From Nakamurella leprariae (lineage in GTDB: Bacteria; Actinomycetota; Actinomycetes; Mycobacteriales; Nakamurellaceae), in assembly GCF_016918035.1 (NCBI RefSeq), contig NZ_JAERWK010000015.1:124001-188000 (forward strand): a stretch of DNA of 64,000 nucleotides. The letters are read 5' to 3'. Shown piece by piece: positions 24,655 to 33,017 of this stretch. Made by a program: the position numbers and the translations under genes. The first letter of the stretch is position 1. Each line of letters begins with the position of its first letter. The notes under the pieces were generated by a model, which saw only the letters and a program-made list of their open reading frames with translations, did no database searches and had not been told where the DNA came from.

Positions 24655-26463
24655 TCAGCGGGTCGAGGGGCGCCTCCGGATCATCAGGAGGGCACCGCCG
24701 GCGAGCAGGAGCAGCGCCGCGAAGGTCAGATCGCCGACGCGGATGCCGGTGGCGGCCAGCGCGCCGGTCCCGGCCTGGTCGCTCGACGGCGCTGACATCG
24801 CTGCCGCGGGCATGGTCCCGGACGACGAGGTCGCGTCGAACGCCACGGCCACCGTCGATGCCGGCATCGTGCGCGGTCCGGTCAGGGCGACGCTCGCGCG
24901 GAACCCGTCATCGGCCGGGAGCACCCGGTCGGTGGCGATGCCGATGGTCATCCCCGGTGCCTCGTCGGTGGGCTGGGCAGGATCAGTCGGGTCGGTGGGA
25001 ACGGTCGGATCAGTGGGAACGGTGGGATCAGTGGGAACGGTGGGATCAGTGGGAACGGTGGGATTGGTCGGGTCGGTGGGCTCGGTCGGCTCGGTGGGCT
25101 GAGTCGGGTCGGTGGGGTCGGTGGGCTGGGTCGGGTCGGTGGGCTGGGTCGGATCCGTGGGCTCCTGGGCCGCAGTCACGCAGCTGCCGCTGGCGTCGCC
25201 GAGCAGGCCGACGGAGATGCCGCAGACGTTGACGGGAAGGTCGATGACGCCCCCGGTGCCCGAGGTGCCGACCTCACAGTCGCTGGTGGTGTCGCCGAGG
25301 ATGCCGGCGGTGATGCCGCAGACGGTGATGGGTGCGGTGATCAGGCCGCCGTCGGTGCTCGGGTCGGTGGTGCCGTCGGCGGTGGGGGAGCAGTCGCCGG
25401 TGGTGTCGCCGAGGACGCCGACGCCGATGCCGCAGACGTTCACCGGCACGGACACCAGCGCGTCAGCCGGTCCGGCGGGCGCGGCGCAGTCGGTGGCGCC
25501 GTCCGAGAGGACGTCGACGGAGATTCCACAGACGGTGACCGGCACGGAGATCAGCGCATCGGACGACGTCGGAGCTGTCGGAGCCGGCGGAGCGGTGTCC
25601 TGGTCCTGGTCGGCCAGGACGTCGACGTCGGTGTCGGTGATGGTGATGGGCAGGTCGATCAGACCGTCGGTGTCGCCCTGGTCGGCGGGAGCGGGGACCG
25701 GTGCGGCGTCGGGGCTCCCGTCGGTCAGCACGTCGATGTCGGTCCCGGTGACGGTGATCGGCGCGGACACCAGTGCGTCCGACGACGGCGTGCTCGGTGC
25801 CGCGGTGGCGGTGTCCGATCCCTGATCGGTGAGGACGTCGACGTCGGTGTCGGTCACCGTGACCGGCACGGACACCAGCGTGTCCGACCCCGTCGGTGTG
25901 GTCGGCGCCGGCGCGGTGGTGTCCTGGTCCTGGTCGGTCAGGACGTCGATGTCGGTGTCGGTGATGGTGATGGGCAGGTCGATCAGGCCGTCGGTGCTGC
26001 CCGGATCAGCGGATGCCGGAACCGGTGCGGCGTCGGCGTTCCCGTCGGTCAGCACGTCGATGTCGGTCCCGGTGACGGTGATCGGCGCGGACACCAGTGC
26101 GTCGGACGACGGCGTGCTCGGTGCCGGGGTGGCGGTGTCCTGGTCGGTCAGGACGTCCACGTCGGTGTCGTGGACAGTGATCGGGACGTCGATCAGTGCG
26201 CGATCAGCACCGTCGTCGGTGCCCCGGATTGACAGCACGTCGATGTCCGTGCCGGACACCTCGATCGGCAGCCGGACCAGGCTGTCGGCCTGGGAACCGG
26301 ACGAGCCGGTGCCACCGTCCAGGACGGCGATGGTCGTGTCGCTGACGTCGATCGCGACGTCGACGAGTGGATGGTCGTCGGCGGCAGCGATGCCGGCGCC
26401 GATCAGGAACGTGCCGGCGCTGACGCCTGCGAGCAGCAGGCCGCGCGGAATCCAAGCGTGCAT
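24655..26463 (-). CDS. Chaplin-like multi-repeat surface protein with LAxTG sorting signal
   Basis: 602 residues. Signal peptide (1 to about 28, ending GAGIAAA), then 12 tandem units of about 28-37 residues with the core 'D-A-L-V-S-x-P-I/V-T-V-x-G/D-T-D-I-D-V-L'. Units 1-8 lack Cys; units 9-12 (PVTVCGISVDVL, PVNVCGIGVGVL, PITVCGITAGIL, PVNVCGISVGLL) each hold two Cys and closely resemble chaplin domains. Next is a PTDPTQPTDPT-type stalk, then LAATG, a hydrophobic helix and RRRP, a sortase-E-type anchor. It is probably wall-linked and amyloid-prone or adhesive. The DNA shows matching near-identical repeat blocks. ATG 26463 with GGGGAG upstream. Confidence 0.85.
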   Translation of the reverse strand: MHAWIPRGLLLAGVSAGTFLIGAGIAAADDHPLVDVAIDVSDTTIAVLDGGTGSSGSQADSLVRLPIEVSGTDIDVLSIRGTDDGADRALIDVPITVHDTDVDVLTDQDTATPAPSTPSSDALVSAPITVTGTDIDVLTDGNADAAPVPASADPGSTDGLIDLPITITDTDIDVLTDQDQDTTAPAPTTPTGSDTLVSVPVTVTDTDVDVLTDQGSDTATAAPSTPSSDALVSAPITVTGTDIDVLTDGSPDAAPVPAPADQGDTDGLIDLPITITDTDVDVLADQDQDTAPPAPTAPTSSDALISVPVTVCGISVDVLSDGATDCAAPAGPADALVSVPVNVCGIGVGVLGDTTGDCSPTADGTTDPSTDGGLITAPITVCGITAGILGDTTSDCEVGTSGTGGVIDLPVNVCGISVGLLGDASGSCVTAAQEPTDPTQPTDPTQPTDPTDPTQPTEPTEPTDPTNPTVPTDPTVPTDPTVPTDPTVPTDPTDPAQPTDEAPGMTIGIATDRVLPADDGFRASVALTGPRTMPASTVAVAFDATSSSGTMPAAAMSAPSSDQAGTGALAATGIRVGDLTFAALLLLAGGALLMIRRRPSTR

Positions 26464-26621
26464 GGTGGGTGATCTCCCCTGAGCGAGCGTATGTGGGTGC
26501 GCTGCGCGGAACTCGGGCGCAGCATCCGTGGATCAGCGAGTGCTGACAGATGCGGACGGCACGCTGCGGCACCGGATCCGGGGTCCGAGGAACGGACCGC
26601 CGCGACCGGTGCGGAGGGAGG

Positions 26622-27986
26622 TCAGTCGGGCGAGACGCCGGGCTCGACGGCCGGGCTGAGCGGGGTGGTGGAGCTGGACGGCCGGCAGGTCGAGCCGCCG
26701 GTCGAGGTGGGGACGATCGACGACGGCAGCACCGCCGCGGTCGCCGAGCCGGAGGTGCCGCCGGACGGACCGCCGCTGGCGCCGGCTCCGCACCCCGCCG
26801 CCGGAACACCCGGCGTACCAACGGGAGCGGGAGTCGGGTCAGCGGCGACCACGGTGGTGAGCTGCCCGGTGGTGGGCTGGGTCACGGGCTGCCAGGACGG
26901 CGCGAGCGCGGCTGGGCCGGCGCGCGTCCACGTGGGCGGCATGACCGTGCTGACCGCCGGGCGGACCTCGGGGTCCACCACCGGGGTCGCCGAGTCGCCG
27001 TCGGGTGCCTGCTCGGTGACCACCACGGCGACACTCGGCTGGCCGACCGGGGCGTCGGCGGCGATCGGTGCCGCGGACGCCGTCGTGGTCGGGATCGCGG
27101 TCGTGGTCGGGATCGCGGTCGTGGTCGCGGTCGGGACCCCGATCAGGGCCGACGCGTCGACGACGGTCGGGAGCGCGGCATCGCGGCTCGGGACCACCGG
27201 GGCGGGCACATCGACCGGAGCAGTGACGGGATCGGTGACCGGGCGGACGATGTCGATCACCGGCTCGACCACGGGGCGGGCCGGCTCGACGACCGGGACG
27301 ACGGCGTCGATCACCGGCTCGACCATGGGTCGCACCGTGTCGACGACGGGCGCAACGACGTCGGCGACGGTGTCGGTCACGGGAGCCGCGGTGTCCGTCA
27401 CGGTCTCGATGATGGGCAGCACCGGAGCGGCGACCTCGGCGACGGTCTCCACCACCGGGGCGGCGACGTCGGTGACCGTGTCGACGACAGGAGTCGCGAC
27501 ATCGGTGACCGTGTCGACGACGGGTGCGGTGACGTCGGTGACCGTGTCGACGACGGGTTCGGCGACGTCGGTGACGGTGTCGACGACCGGAGCTGCTGTC
27601 TCGGCGACCGTGTCGACCACCGGCTCCGCGACCGTGTCCGCCACCGGCGCCACCGTGTCCGTCACCGTGTCGACGACCGGCGCGGTGACCGCGTGGAGCG
27701 GCCCGGTCCGGTCGGGCGCCGGGTGCTCCGGGGCGGGAGCCGGCCGGGCCACGTCGCGCACGGTGCCGCTCACCGTGTCGACGGTGTCACTGACCCCGCT
27801 CACCGCGCCGTCGGCGGTGTCCTCGACGGTGGCCACCAGACCCGAGACCGGGCCGGTGATCGGCGCTTCCGAGGCGGACGCGGCCGTGCCGGCCGCCCAC
27901 ATCCCGAAGCCGAACCCGGCGACCACCGCCGCGCGCAGGGCGACCCGACGCCACCGCGACGAGGAGGATCCGGCGGCGACGGCCAT
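26622..27986 (-). CDS. Secreted Val/Thr-rich repeat protein of unknown function
   Basis: 454 residues. Signal peptide with RWRR and a hydrophobic core AVVAGFGFGMWAAG ending ASASEA. Residues about 45-260 are a run of 11-residue units of the form APVVDTVTDVx, giving a regular V-x-x-V/T pattern likely to form an amphipathic helix or long rod; the remainder is Pro/Thr/Ser/Ala-rich and probably disordered, with two Cys. No anchor is seen at the C-terminus. No family is recognised. Start ATG 27986 with GAGGAG upstream. It is just upstream of and parallel to the chaplin-like gene (158 bp apart), suggesting a shared envelope role. Confidence 0.75.
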   Translation of the reverse strand: MAVAAGSSSSRWRRVALRAAVVAGFGFGMWAAGTAASASEAPITGPVSGLVATVEDTADGAVSGVSDTVDTVSGTVRDVARPAPAPEHPAPDRTGPLHAVTAPVVDTVTDTVAPVADTVAEPVVDTVAETAAPVVDTVTDVAEPVVDTVTDVTAPVVDTVTDVATPVVDTVTDVAAPVVETVAEVAAPVLPIIETVTDTAAPVTDTVADVVAPVVDTVRPMVEPVIDAVVPVVEPARPVVEPVIDIVRPVTDPVTAPVDVPAPVVPSRDAALPTVVDASALIGVPTATTTAIPTTTAIPTTTASAAPIAADAPVGQPSVAVVVTEQAPDGDSATPVVDPEVRPAVSTVMPPTWTRAGPAALAPSWQPVTQPTTGQLTTVVAADPTPAPVGTPGVPAAGCGAGASGGPSGGTSGSATAAVLPSSIVPTSTGGSTCRPSSSTTPLSPAVEPGVSPD

Positions 27987-28274
27987 CGGGACTCCTCTCT
28001 CCGGGCGCCGGCATCGCTGCCGGGCCGGGACTCGTCCGGTCGGATCGCACCACGGTAGGACCGTTCGCGGGTGCGGAATGTCCGGTTCGCGAGAATTCGC
28101 CCGATCCGGGACTGCCTGGTCACCGATGGTCGCCGCGGCCGGTCGTGCGGGTACCTCGGAGTGGTGACACCGCCGGACACCCGCTCCGCAGCGCTGTCGG
28201 GCGACTGTCGGACCCCGTCGCTACCGTGCCGCCAGGACCGATCACCGACGACGAGCAGGCCCGAGGAGCCGACC

Positions 28275-29153
28275 ATGACGGACGCATCGACGCCCTCCGC
28301 TGCCACGCCCACGCCTCCCACTCCGCCCAAGACGTACCCGCACGGCGTCACCAGTTGGATCGACGTGGAGCAGCCCGATCCGGGCGCGGGCCAACGGTTC
28401 TACGGTCAGCTGTTCGGCTGGCAGTTCACCGAGGCAGTGCCACCGGGCGCACCCGGTTCCTACCTGATCGCCACGCTCGACGGGCAGGACGTGGCCGCCA
28501 TGGCGTCGGCGCAGGACGGCGCCGCCCGGTGGAACACGTACTTCGCGGTCGACGACGCGGACGCCACCGCCGCCGCCGTGATCGCGCAGGGCGGCACAGT
28601 CACCAGCCCACCCCAGGACGCCGGGCCGGGCGGCCGGTCCGTCGGGTGCCTGGACCCGGGCGGGATCTCCTTCAGGCTGTGGCAGGCGCGGCGCCGCCTC
28701 GGGGCACAACTGGTCAACAGCCCGGGCAGCTGGAACTTCAGCGATCTCGTCACCGCGGACCCGGACGCCGTCCTGCCGTTCTACCGGGCGGTGTTCGGCA
28801 TCGTCACCGCCGACATGGGCACGGGTGCGGGCGCCATGCTGCAGGTCCCGGGATACGGCGATCACCTGGCGTCGACGTCGGATCCCGGCATCCACGAGCG
28901 GCAGGCCGGCGCGCCGGCCGGTTTCGCCGACGTCATCGGTGGCATCCGGGCGCCGGAGGGCGACGAGTCCTCGGACTGGCACGTCGTCTTCTCGGTCGCC
29001 GATCGGGATGCGGCCGTGGCCACCGCCGAGCGGCTCGGTGCGACGGTCCTCGGGGCACAGGACGGCGTCTGGGCGAGCTGGGCCCGCCTGCGCGATCCGC
29101 AGGGCGCCACCTTCAGCGTCAGCCAGTTCACCCCACCGGAGGACTTCGGGTGA
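28275..29153 (+). CDS. Two-domain VOC (glyoxalase-fold) protein
   Basis: 292 residues forming two vicinal-oxygen-chelate modules: VTSWIDVEQPDPGAGQRFYG to ISFRLWQA and WNFSDLVTADPDAVLPFYRA to ATFSVSQF. Each is the usual beta-alpha-beta-beta-beta unit; similar actinomycete proteins are annotated as bleomycin-resistance/dioxygenase-like or hydroxylase-associated, with unknown ligands. The ATG at 28275 follows CGAGGAGCC. The 290 bp before it and the secreted protein start at 27986 form a divergent promoter region without other genes. Confidence 0.88.
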   Translation: MTDASTPSAATPTPPTPPKTYPHGVTSWIDVEQPDPGAGQRFYGQLFGWQFTEAVPPGAPGSYLIATLDGQDVAAMASAQDGAARWNTYFAVDDADATAAAVIAQGGTVTSPPQDAGPGGRSVGCLDPGGISFRLWQARRRLGAQLVNSPGSWNFSDLVTADPDAVLPFYRAVFGIVTADMGTGAGAMLQVPGYGDHLASTSDPGIHERQAGAPAGFADVIGGIRAPEGDESSDWHVVFSVADRDAAVATAERLGATVLGAQDGVWASWARLRDPQGATFSVSQFTPPEDFG

Positions 29154-29228
29154 TCGAATCGCCGGTCCGTGTGCGGCGGAGGAGAGGGTCGGCGGATCCC
29201 GTGTCACCCGCAGCGCGAAGGAACACCG

Positions 29229-29466
29229 ATGGCCGACCCGCACGCCGCCGAGCACCGTCAGCAGCGCTACGACCACGGCTTCCAGGTGCTGAGCGCGGTG
29301 AACCCCGAAGCGCAGCGGTTCGTCGACTCGGTCGCCGACATCTCGCGGCCCTGGGCGACCAGGTGGTCTCCTGGGCTTTCGGCGACGTCTCCTGCCGCGA
29401 CGAGCTGGTGCGGCGCGCCGGGTGTTCGGCGAGCTCGGCCTGCTGCCCATCGACAACCGCGACTGA
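29229..29466 (+). pseudogene. Decayed carboxymuconolactone-decarboxylase-like gene
   Basis: The start MADPHAAEHRQQRYDHGFQV and FVDSVAD is in one frame, ALGDQVVSWAFGDVSCRDEL in the second, and RVFGELGLLPIDNRD before the stop at 29464 in the third. These are the N-terminal, early and final segments of an AhpD/CMD-type protein, but the central catalytic part (about 60 residues, with the Cys pair) is missing. GCGAAGGAACACCGATG provides a ribosome site. It is a frameshifted and internally deleted relic. Confidence 0.6.
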
Positions 29467-29480
29467 CCCGCTCCGCCGGG

Positions 29481-30959
29481 TCAGGCGGGCGAGAGATCGT
29501 TCGTCACCGGGCCTTCCAGCACCCGGCCGGTCGCGGTGTACCGGGCGCCGTGCAGCGGGCAGTCCCAGGTCTGCTCGGCGCTGTTCCAGTTCACGATGCC
29601 GTGCATGTGTGGGCACACCGCCGACCGGCGGTGGGTGACCCCGTCGACGGTGCAGGCCGCGATCGGCTTGACGCCGTCGCGCTCGATCCGCCCGGTGCCC
29701 TCGGCCGGGTCGTCCTTGCCCGCGGCCGGGCGGGGGCGCAGCCAGTCGGTGGCCATCCGGGCGCCGACCTTGGCGTTGAGCAGCGTCCCGGACGGCACCC
29801 CGCGCACCTCATGCGGATCCCAGCTGCGCAGCGCCCGGGCCCAGGGCATCGAGCCGCCCAGCACTGCACCGGACAGGGCGAGGGCGGCGGCGACGGCGTT
29901 GGTCATGCCCCACTTGTCGAACCCGGTGGCGACCAGGATCCGTTCGTTGCCGGGCATCAACGGGCCGACGTACGGCAGCTCGTCGATCGGCCGGTAGTCC
30001 TGCGCGGACCAGGCGTGGGTGCGCTGCGATCCCGGGAACCACCGCGCGGTCCATTCGGTCAGGTCGTCGACCAGGGTCTGCGTCGACCCGTCCCGCCCCA
30101 CCACGTGACCGTTGCCGCCGACGAGCAGCAACTCGGAACCGTCGGCCGCCGGCACGGACCGCAGCGACCGCGTCGGCTGGTCGACGCTCAGGTACATGCC
30201 GGACGGGATGGCCGCCGGGGTGCGGAACGCCAGGGCGTACGAACGCAGTGGCTCCAGCCGGGCGAAGAATCCGCCCCGGTCCAGGATCGGCGTGCCGGTG
30301 GCCAGCACGACCCGGTCGGCGGTCAGCGTCCCCGCCGAGGTGCGGATCGTGGCAGGGGAGCGCCAGCCCACCTCCCGGACGCGGGTGCCCTCGGCCAGCA
30401 GCCCGCCGCGGTCCAGCAGTTCGCGCGCCAGCGTGTCCAGCGCCGGCATGGGGTCGAACTGGGCCTGCTCGCGCAGCCGCACCGCGCCGTGCGTCGGGTA
30501 CGGCAGCTCGAGCTCGTCGACCGGCTCGACCGGCAGACCCGCCTGCTGGGCCGCCGACAGGACCGAGTCGACCGTCTTCCGGCCGCGCGGGGTGGACGCG
30601 TAGCTGTGGTCGTCCCGGATCTGGTGGTCGATGCCGTGCTCACGGCAGTAGTGCAGCAACCAGGCCTGGCCCTCCCGGTTGGCCTCGACGTACTGCTGCA
30701 GCCGTTCGGTCGGCTGACGGGCGGCGATCGAGGCCAGCCGGGCGCCCTGCAGCACGCTGATCTTGGCCGTGGTGTTGCCGGTGGCGCCGGCTCCGACCGA
30801 TCGCGCCTCCAGCACGGCGACCGAGGCCCCCGCCCGCGCGAACAGCACCGCCGCCGTGAGACCGGTGAGCCCGGCGCCCACCACCGCGATGTCGCAGTGC
30901 TGACCGGAGACCTCGGCGCGGTGGTCCGGTCGGTCGGTGTCCAGCCACAGCGAGCGCAT
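29481..30959 (-). CDS. FAD-dependent oxidoreductase with C-terminal Rieske domain
   Basis: 492 residues. A DAO-type FAD domain starts at DIAVVGAGLTGLTAAVLFAR and contains VVLATGTPILDRGGFF and the closing GNERILVATGFDKWGMTNAV. The C-terminal 75 residues are a Rieske [2Fe-2S] domain with CPHMHG and CPLHGARY (Cys-x-His, Cys-x2-His). This arrangement is found in the YhfW-like group. It probably oxidises an amine or similar small molecule, passing electrons through the cluster. The ATG at 30959 has AGAGGAG upstream. It is divergent from the aldo/keto reductase. Confidence 0.9.
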   Translation of the reverse strand: MRSLWLDTDRPDHRAEVSGQHCDIAVVGAGLTGLTAAVLFARAGASVAVLEARSVGAGATGNTTAKISVLQGARLASIAARQPTERLQQYVEANREGQAWLLHYCREHGIDHQIRDDHSYASTPRGRKTVDSVLSAAQQAGLPVEPVDELELPYPTHGAVRLREQAQFDPMPALDTLARELLDRGGLLAEGTRVREVGWRSPATIRTSAGTLTADRVVLATGTPILDRGGFFARLEPLRSYALAFRTPAAIPSGMYLSVDQPTRSLRSVPAADGSELLLVGGNGHVVGRDGSTQTLVDDLTEWTARWFPGSQRTHAWSAQDYRPIDELPYVGPLMPGNERILVATGFDKWGMTNAVAAALALSGAVLGGSMPWARALRSWDPHEVRGVPSGTLLNAKVGARMATDWLRPRPAAGKDDPAEGTGRIERDGVKPIAACTVDGVTHRRSAVCPHMHGIVNWNSAEQTWDCPLHGARYTATGRVLEGPVTNDLSPA

Positions 30960-31137
30960 CGGGGACTCCTCTGCCGTCGGTCGGGCGTGCAGGTGTCGGG
31001 CGGGGGGCGACGCCGTCCCAGGAGGGTCGACGTGGTCCCGGACGGTCACGCTCTGGGTGCCCGAGCCGGAAGTCGCGAAACACCTCCGGACCGCGCGGCC
31101 GGGTTGGCCGGTATCGGGGCCGGGCACCATGTCCATC

Positions 31138-32172
31138 ATGGAATTCCGGACCCTCGGGCGCAGCGGATGCGCCGTCTCCAGCCTGACCCTGGGCACCATG
31201 ACCTTCGGCGCGGAAGCCGACGAGGCGACCTCACACGGGCTGCTCGACACCTTCGTGGAGGCCGGCGGCACGCTGGTCGACACCGCCGACGTCTACCGGG
31301 CGGGGGAGTCCGAGCGCATCATCGGCAGCTGGCTCGCGGACCGGCCGACCGACATCACCGACCGGATCGTGCTGGCCACCAAGGGGCGCTTCCCGATGGG
31401 CGACGGCCCCAACGACCTGGGCCTGTCCCGGCGGCACCTGCAGCAGGCACTGGACGCCTCGCTCACCCGGCTCGGCGTCGACTGCATCGACCTGTACCAG
31501 GTGCACGCCTGGGACCCGGTGACGCCGATCGAGGAGACCATCGGCACGCTCGACGGGTTCGTGCAGGCGGGCAAGATCCGCTATCACGGCCTGTCCAACT
31601 ACACCGGCTGGCAGGTGCAGAAGGCGGTGGCCGTCGCCGCCGCGCACGGATGGACGCCGCCGGTGACCCTGCAGCCGCAGTACAGCCTGCTGGTCCGGGA
31701 GATCGAGTGGGAGATCGTGCCGTCCTGCCAGGACGCCGGGCTCGGCCTGCTGCCGTGGTCACCGCTCGGCGGTGGCTGGCTCACCGGCAAGTACACCCGC
31801 GACGCCCGGCCCACCGGCGACACCCGGCTCGGCGAGGATCCGGGGCGCGGGATGGAGGCCTACGACCGGCGCTCGGCCCAGCAGCGCACCTGGGACGTCA
31901 TCGACGCCGTGCAGCGCATCGCCAAGGCCCGCGGCGTCTCGATGGCCCAGGTGGCGCTGGCCTGGCTGGTGGACCGGCCGGCCGTCACCTCGGTCATCCT
32001 CGGCGCACGCAGCGTCGAGCAGTTGCGGGACAACCTGGGCGCTGCCGACCTGCACCTGGACGCCGACGAGACCGCCGCGCTGAGCACCCTGTCCGATCCC
32101 GGGGCGGCCGACTACCCGTACGGCGGACCGGGCGTCGAGCAGCGCAGCCGCGCCGTCGCCGGCAGGCGCTGA
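31138..32172 (+). CDS. Aldo/keto reductase
   Basis: 344-residue NADPH-dependent (beta/alpha)8 reductase. Catalytic tetrad residues are visible: Asp and Tyr in VDTADVYRAGESE, Lys in VLATKGRF, His in YQVHAWD. Cofactor-binding segments GLSNYTGWQVQKAV, PWSPLGGGWLTGKY and TSVILGARSVEQLRDNL follow. It belongs to the YajO/YghZ-like group acting on aldehydes and ketones. The start may be ATG 31138 (MEFRTLGRSG, usual for the family) or ATG 31129, three codons earlier; no strong ribosome site separates them. Confidence 0.92.
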   Translation: MEFRTLGRSGCAVSSLTLGTMTFGAEADEATSHGLLDTFVEAGGTLVDTADVYRAGESERIIGSWLADRPTDITDRIVLATKGRFPMGDGPNDLGLSRRHLQQALDASLTRLGVDCIDLYQVHAWDPVTPIEETIGTLDGFVQAGKIRYHGLSNYTGWQVQKAVAVAAAHGWTPPVTLQPQYSLLVREIEWEIVPSCQDAGLGLLPWSPLGGGWLTGKYTRDARPTGDTRLGEDPGRGMEAYDRRSAQQRTWDVIDAVQRIAKARGVSMAQVALAWLVDRPAVTSVILGARSVEQLRDNLGAADLHLDADETAALSTLSDPGAADYPYGGPGVEQRSRAVAGRR

Positions 32173-32180
32173 CCTCGGGA

Positions 32181-32202
32181 CCCGGCGCGGATCCGCGCCG
32201 GG
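32181..32202. terminator. Palindromic terminator between convergent genes
   Basis: Perfect 22-bp palindrome with arms CCCGGCGCG/CGCGCCGGG around GATC, 8 bp after the aldo/keto reductase stop and 10 bp before the SDR stop on the other strand. Confidence 0.65.
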
Positions 32203-32212
32203 CCCAGTCCCG

Positions 32213-32968
32213 TCACTGGGCGGTGTAGCCGCCGTCCACCAGGTGGTACGACCCGGTGATGTACGAGGCGGCGTCACTGACCAGGAAGGCGGTGAGCGCC
32301 GCGACCTCGTGGGCGTCGCCGAGCCGGCCCAGCGGGTGCCGCAGCCGCAGCGCCTCCAGTCGCTCGCCCTCGATGCGACCCTCGATGAGCGGGGTGGCGA
32401 TGTACGCCGGGCCGACGGCGTTGACCCGCACCCCGTGTGACGCGTACTCCAGCGCCGCGGTCTTGGTCAGCCCGACGACGCCGTGCTTGGCCGTCACGTA
32501 GCCCGGTGCGTTCGCGGTGGCGACGCTGCCCAGGATCGAGGCCATGTTCACCACCGCGCCGCCGCCGGCCGCGGCCATGGCCGGCAGTTCGGCCCGCAGG
32601 CAGAAGAAGACCGAGTTCAGGTCGATGTCGATGACCTGCTTCCAGCCCTCCAGCGAGTAGTCACCGATGGCGTTGCCCTCGCCGCTGATGCCGGCGTTGT
32701 TCACCGCGATGCGCAACGGGCCCAGTTCACCGGCCGCGGCGACCATCGCCGCGACCGACTCGGGGTCGGTGACGTCCCCGGCGAACGAGCGGGCCACCCC
32801 ACCGGCCTCGGTGATCTCCCGGGCGACGGCCTCCGCCGCCTCCGCGGCGCGGTCGGCGGCGAGCACGGCGGCACCGTTGGCGGCCAGCAGGGTGGCGACG
32901 GCGCGGCCGATCCCCGAGGCGGCGCCGGTGACGAGAGCAACACGGTCCTGGACGTCATACGTGGCCAT
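32213..32968 (-). CDS. Short-chain dehydrogenase/reductase
   Basis: 251-residue classical SDR: cofactor motif TGAASGIG, Asp-Val (GDVTDPES), NNAGISG, and catalytic Ser/Tyr/Lys in NMASILGSVATANAPGYVTAK. The C-terminal SYITGSYHLVDGGYTAQ is standard. It oxidises or reduces an alcohol/carbonyl with NAD(P). Start ATG 32968, giving the usual short N-terminus; an upstream GTG/ATG would add 14 residues. The substrate is unknown; glucose- and acyl-type family members are too alike to choose between. Confidence 0.92.
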   Translation of the reverse strand: MATYDVQDRVALVTGAASGIGRAVATLLAANGAAVLAADRAAEAAEAVAREITEAGGVARSFAGDVTDPESVAAMVAAAGELGPLRIAVNNAGISGEGNAIGDYSLEGWKQVIDIDLNSVFFCLRAELPAMAAAGGGAVVNMASILGSVATANAPGYVTAKHGVVGLTKTAALEYASHGVRVNAVGPAYIATPLIEGRIEGERLEALRLRHPLGRLGDAHEVAALTAFLVSDAASYITGSYHLVDGGYTAQ

Positions 32969-33017
32969 GCCGCTGACTGTGCGGGTGATCGACCCGTCAG
33001 GCAACCCCATGATCGGA

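Noticed and set aside
24900-26200. Repetitive DNA resembling a CRISPR or minisatellite array
   Set aside because: The periodicity is wholly explained by the in-frame protein repeats of the chaplin-like gene; there are no spacers or constant short repeats.
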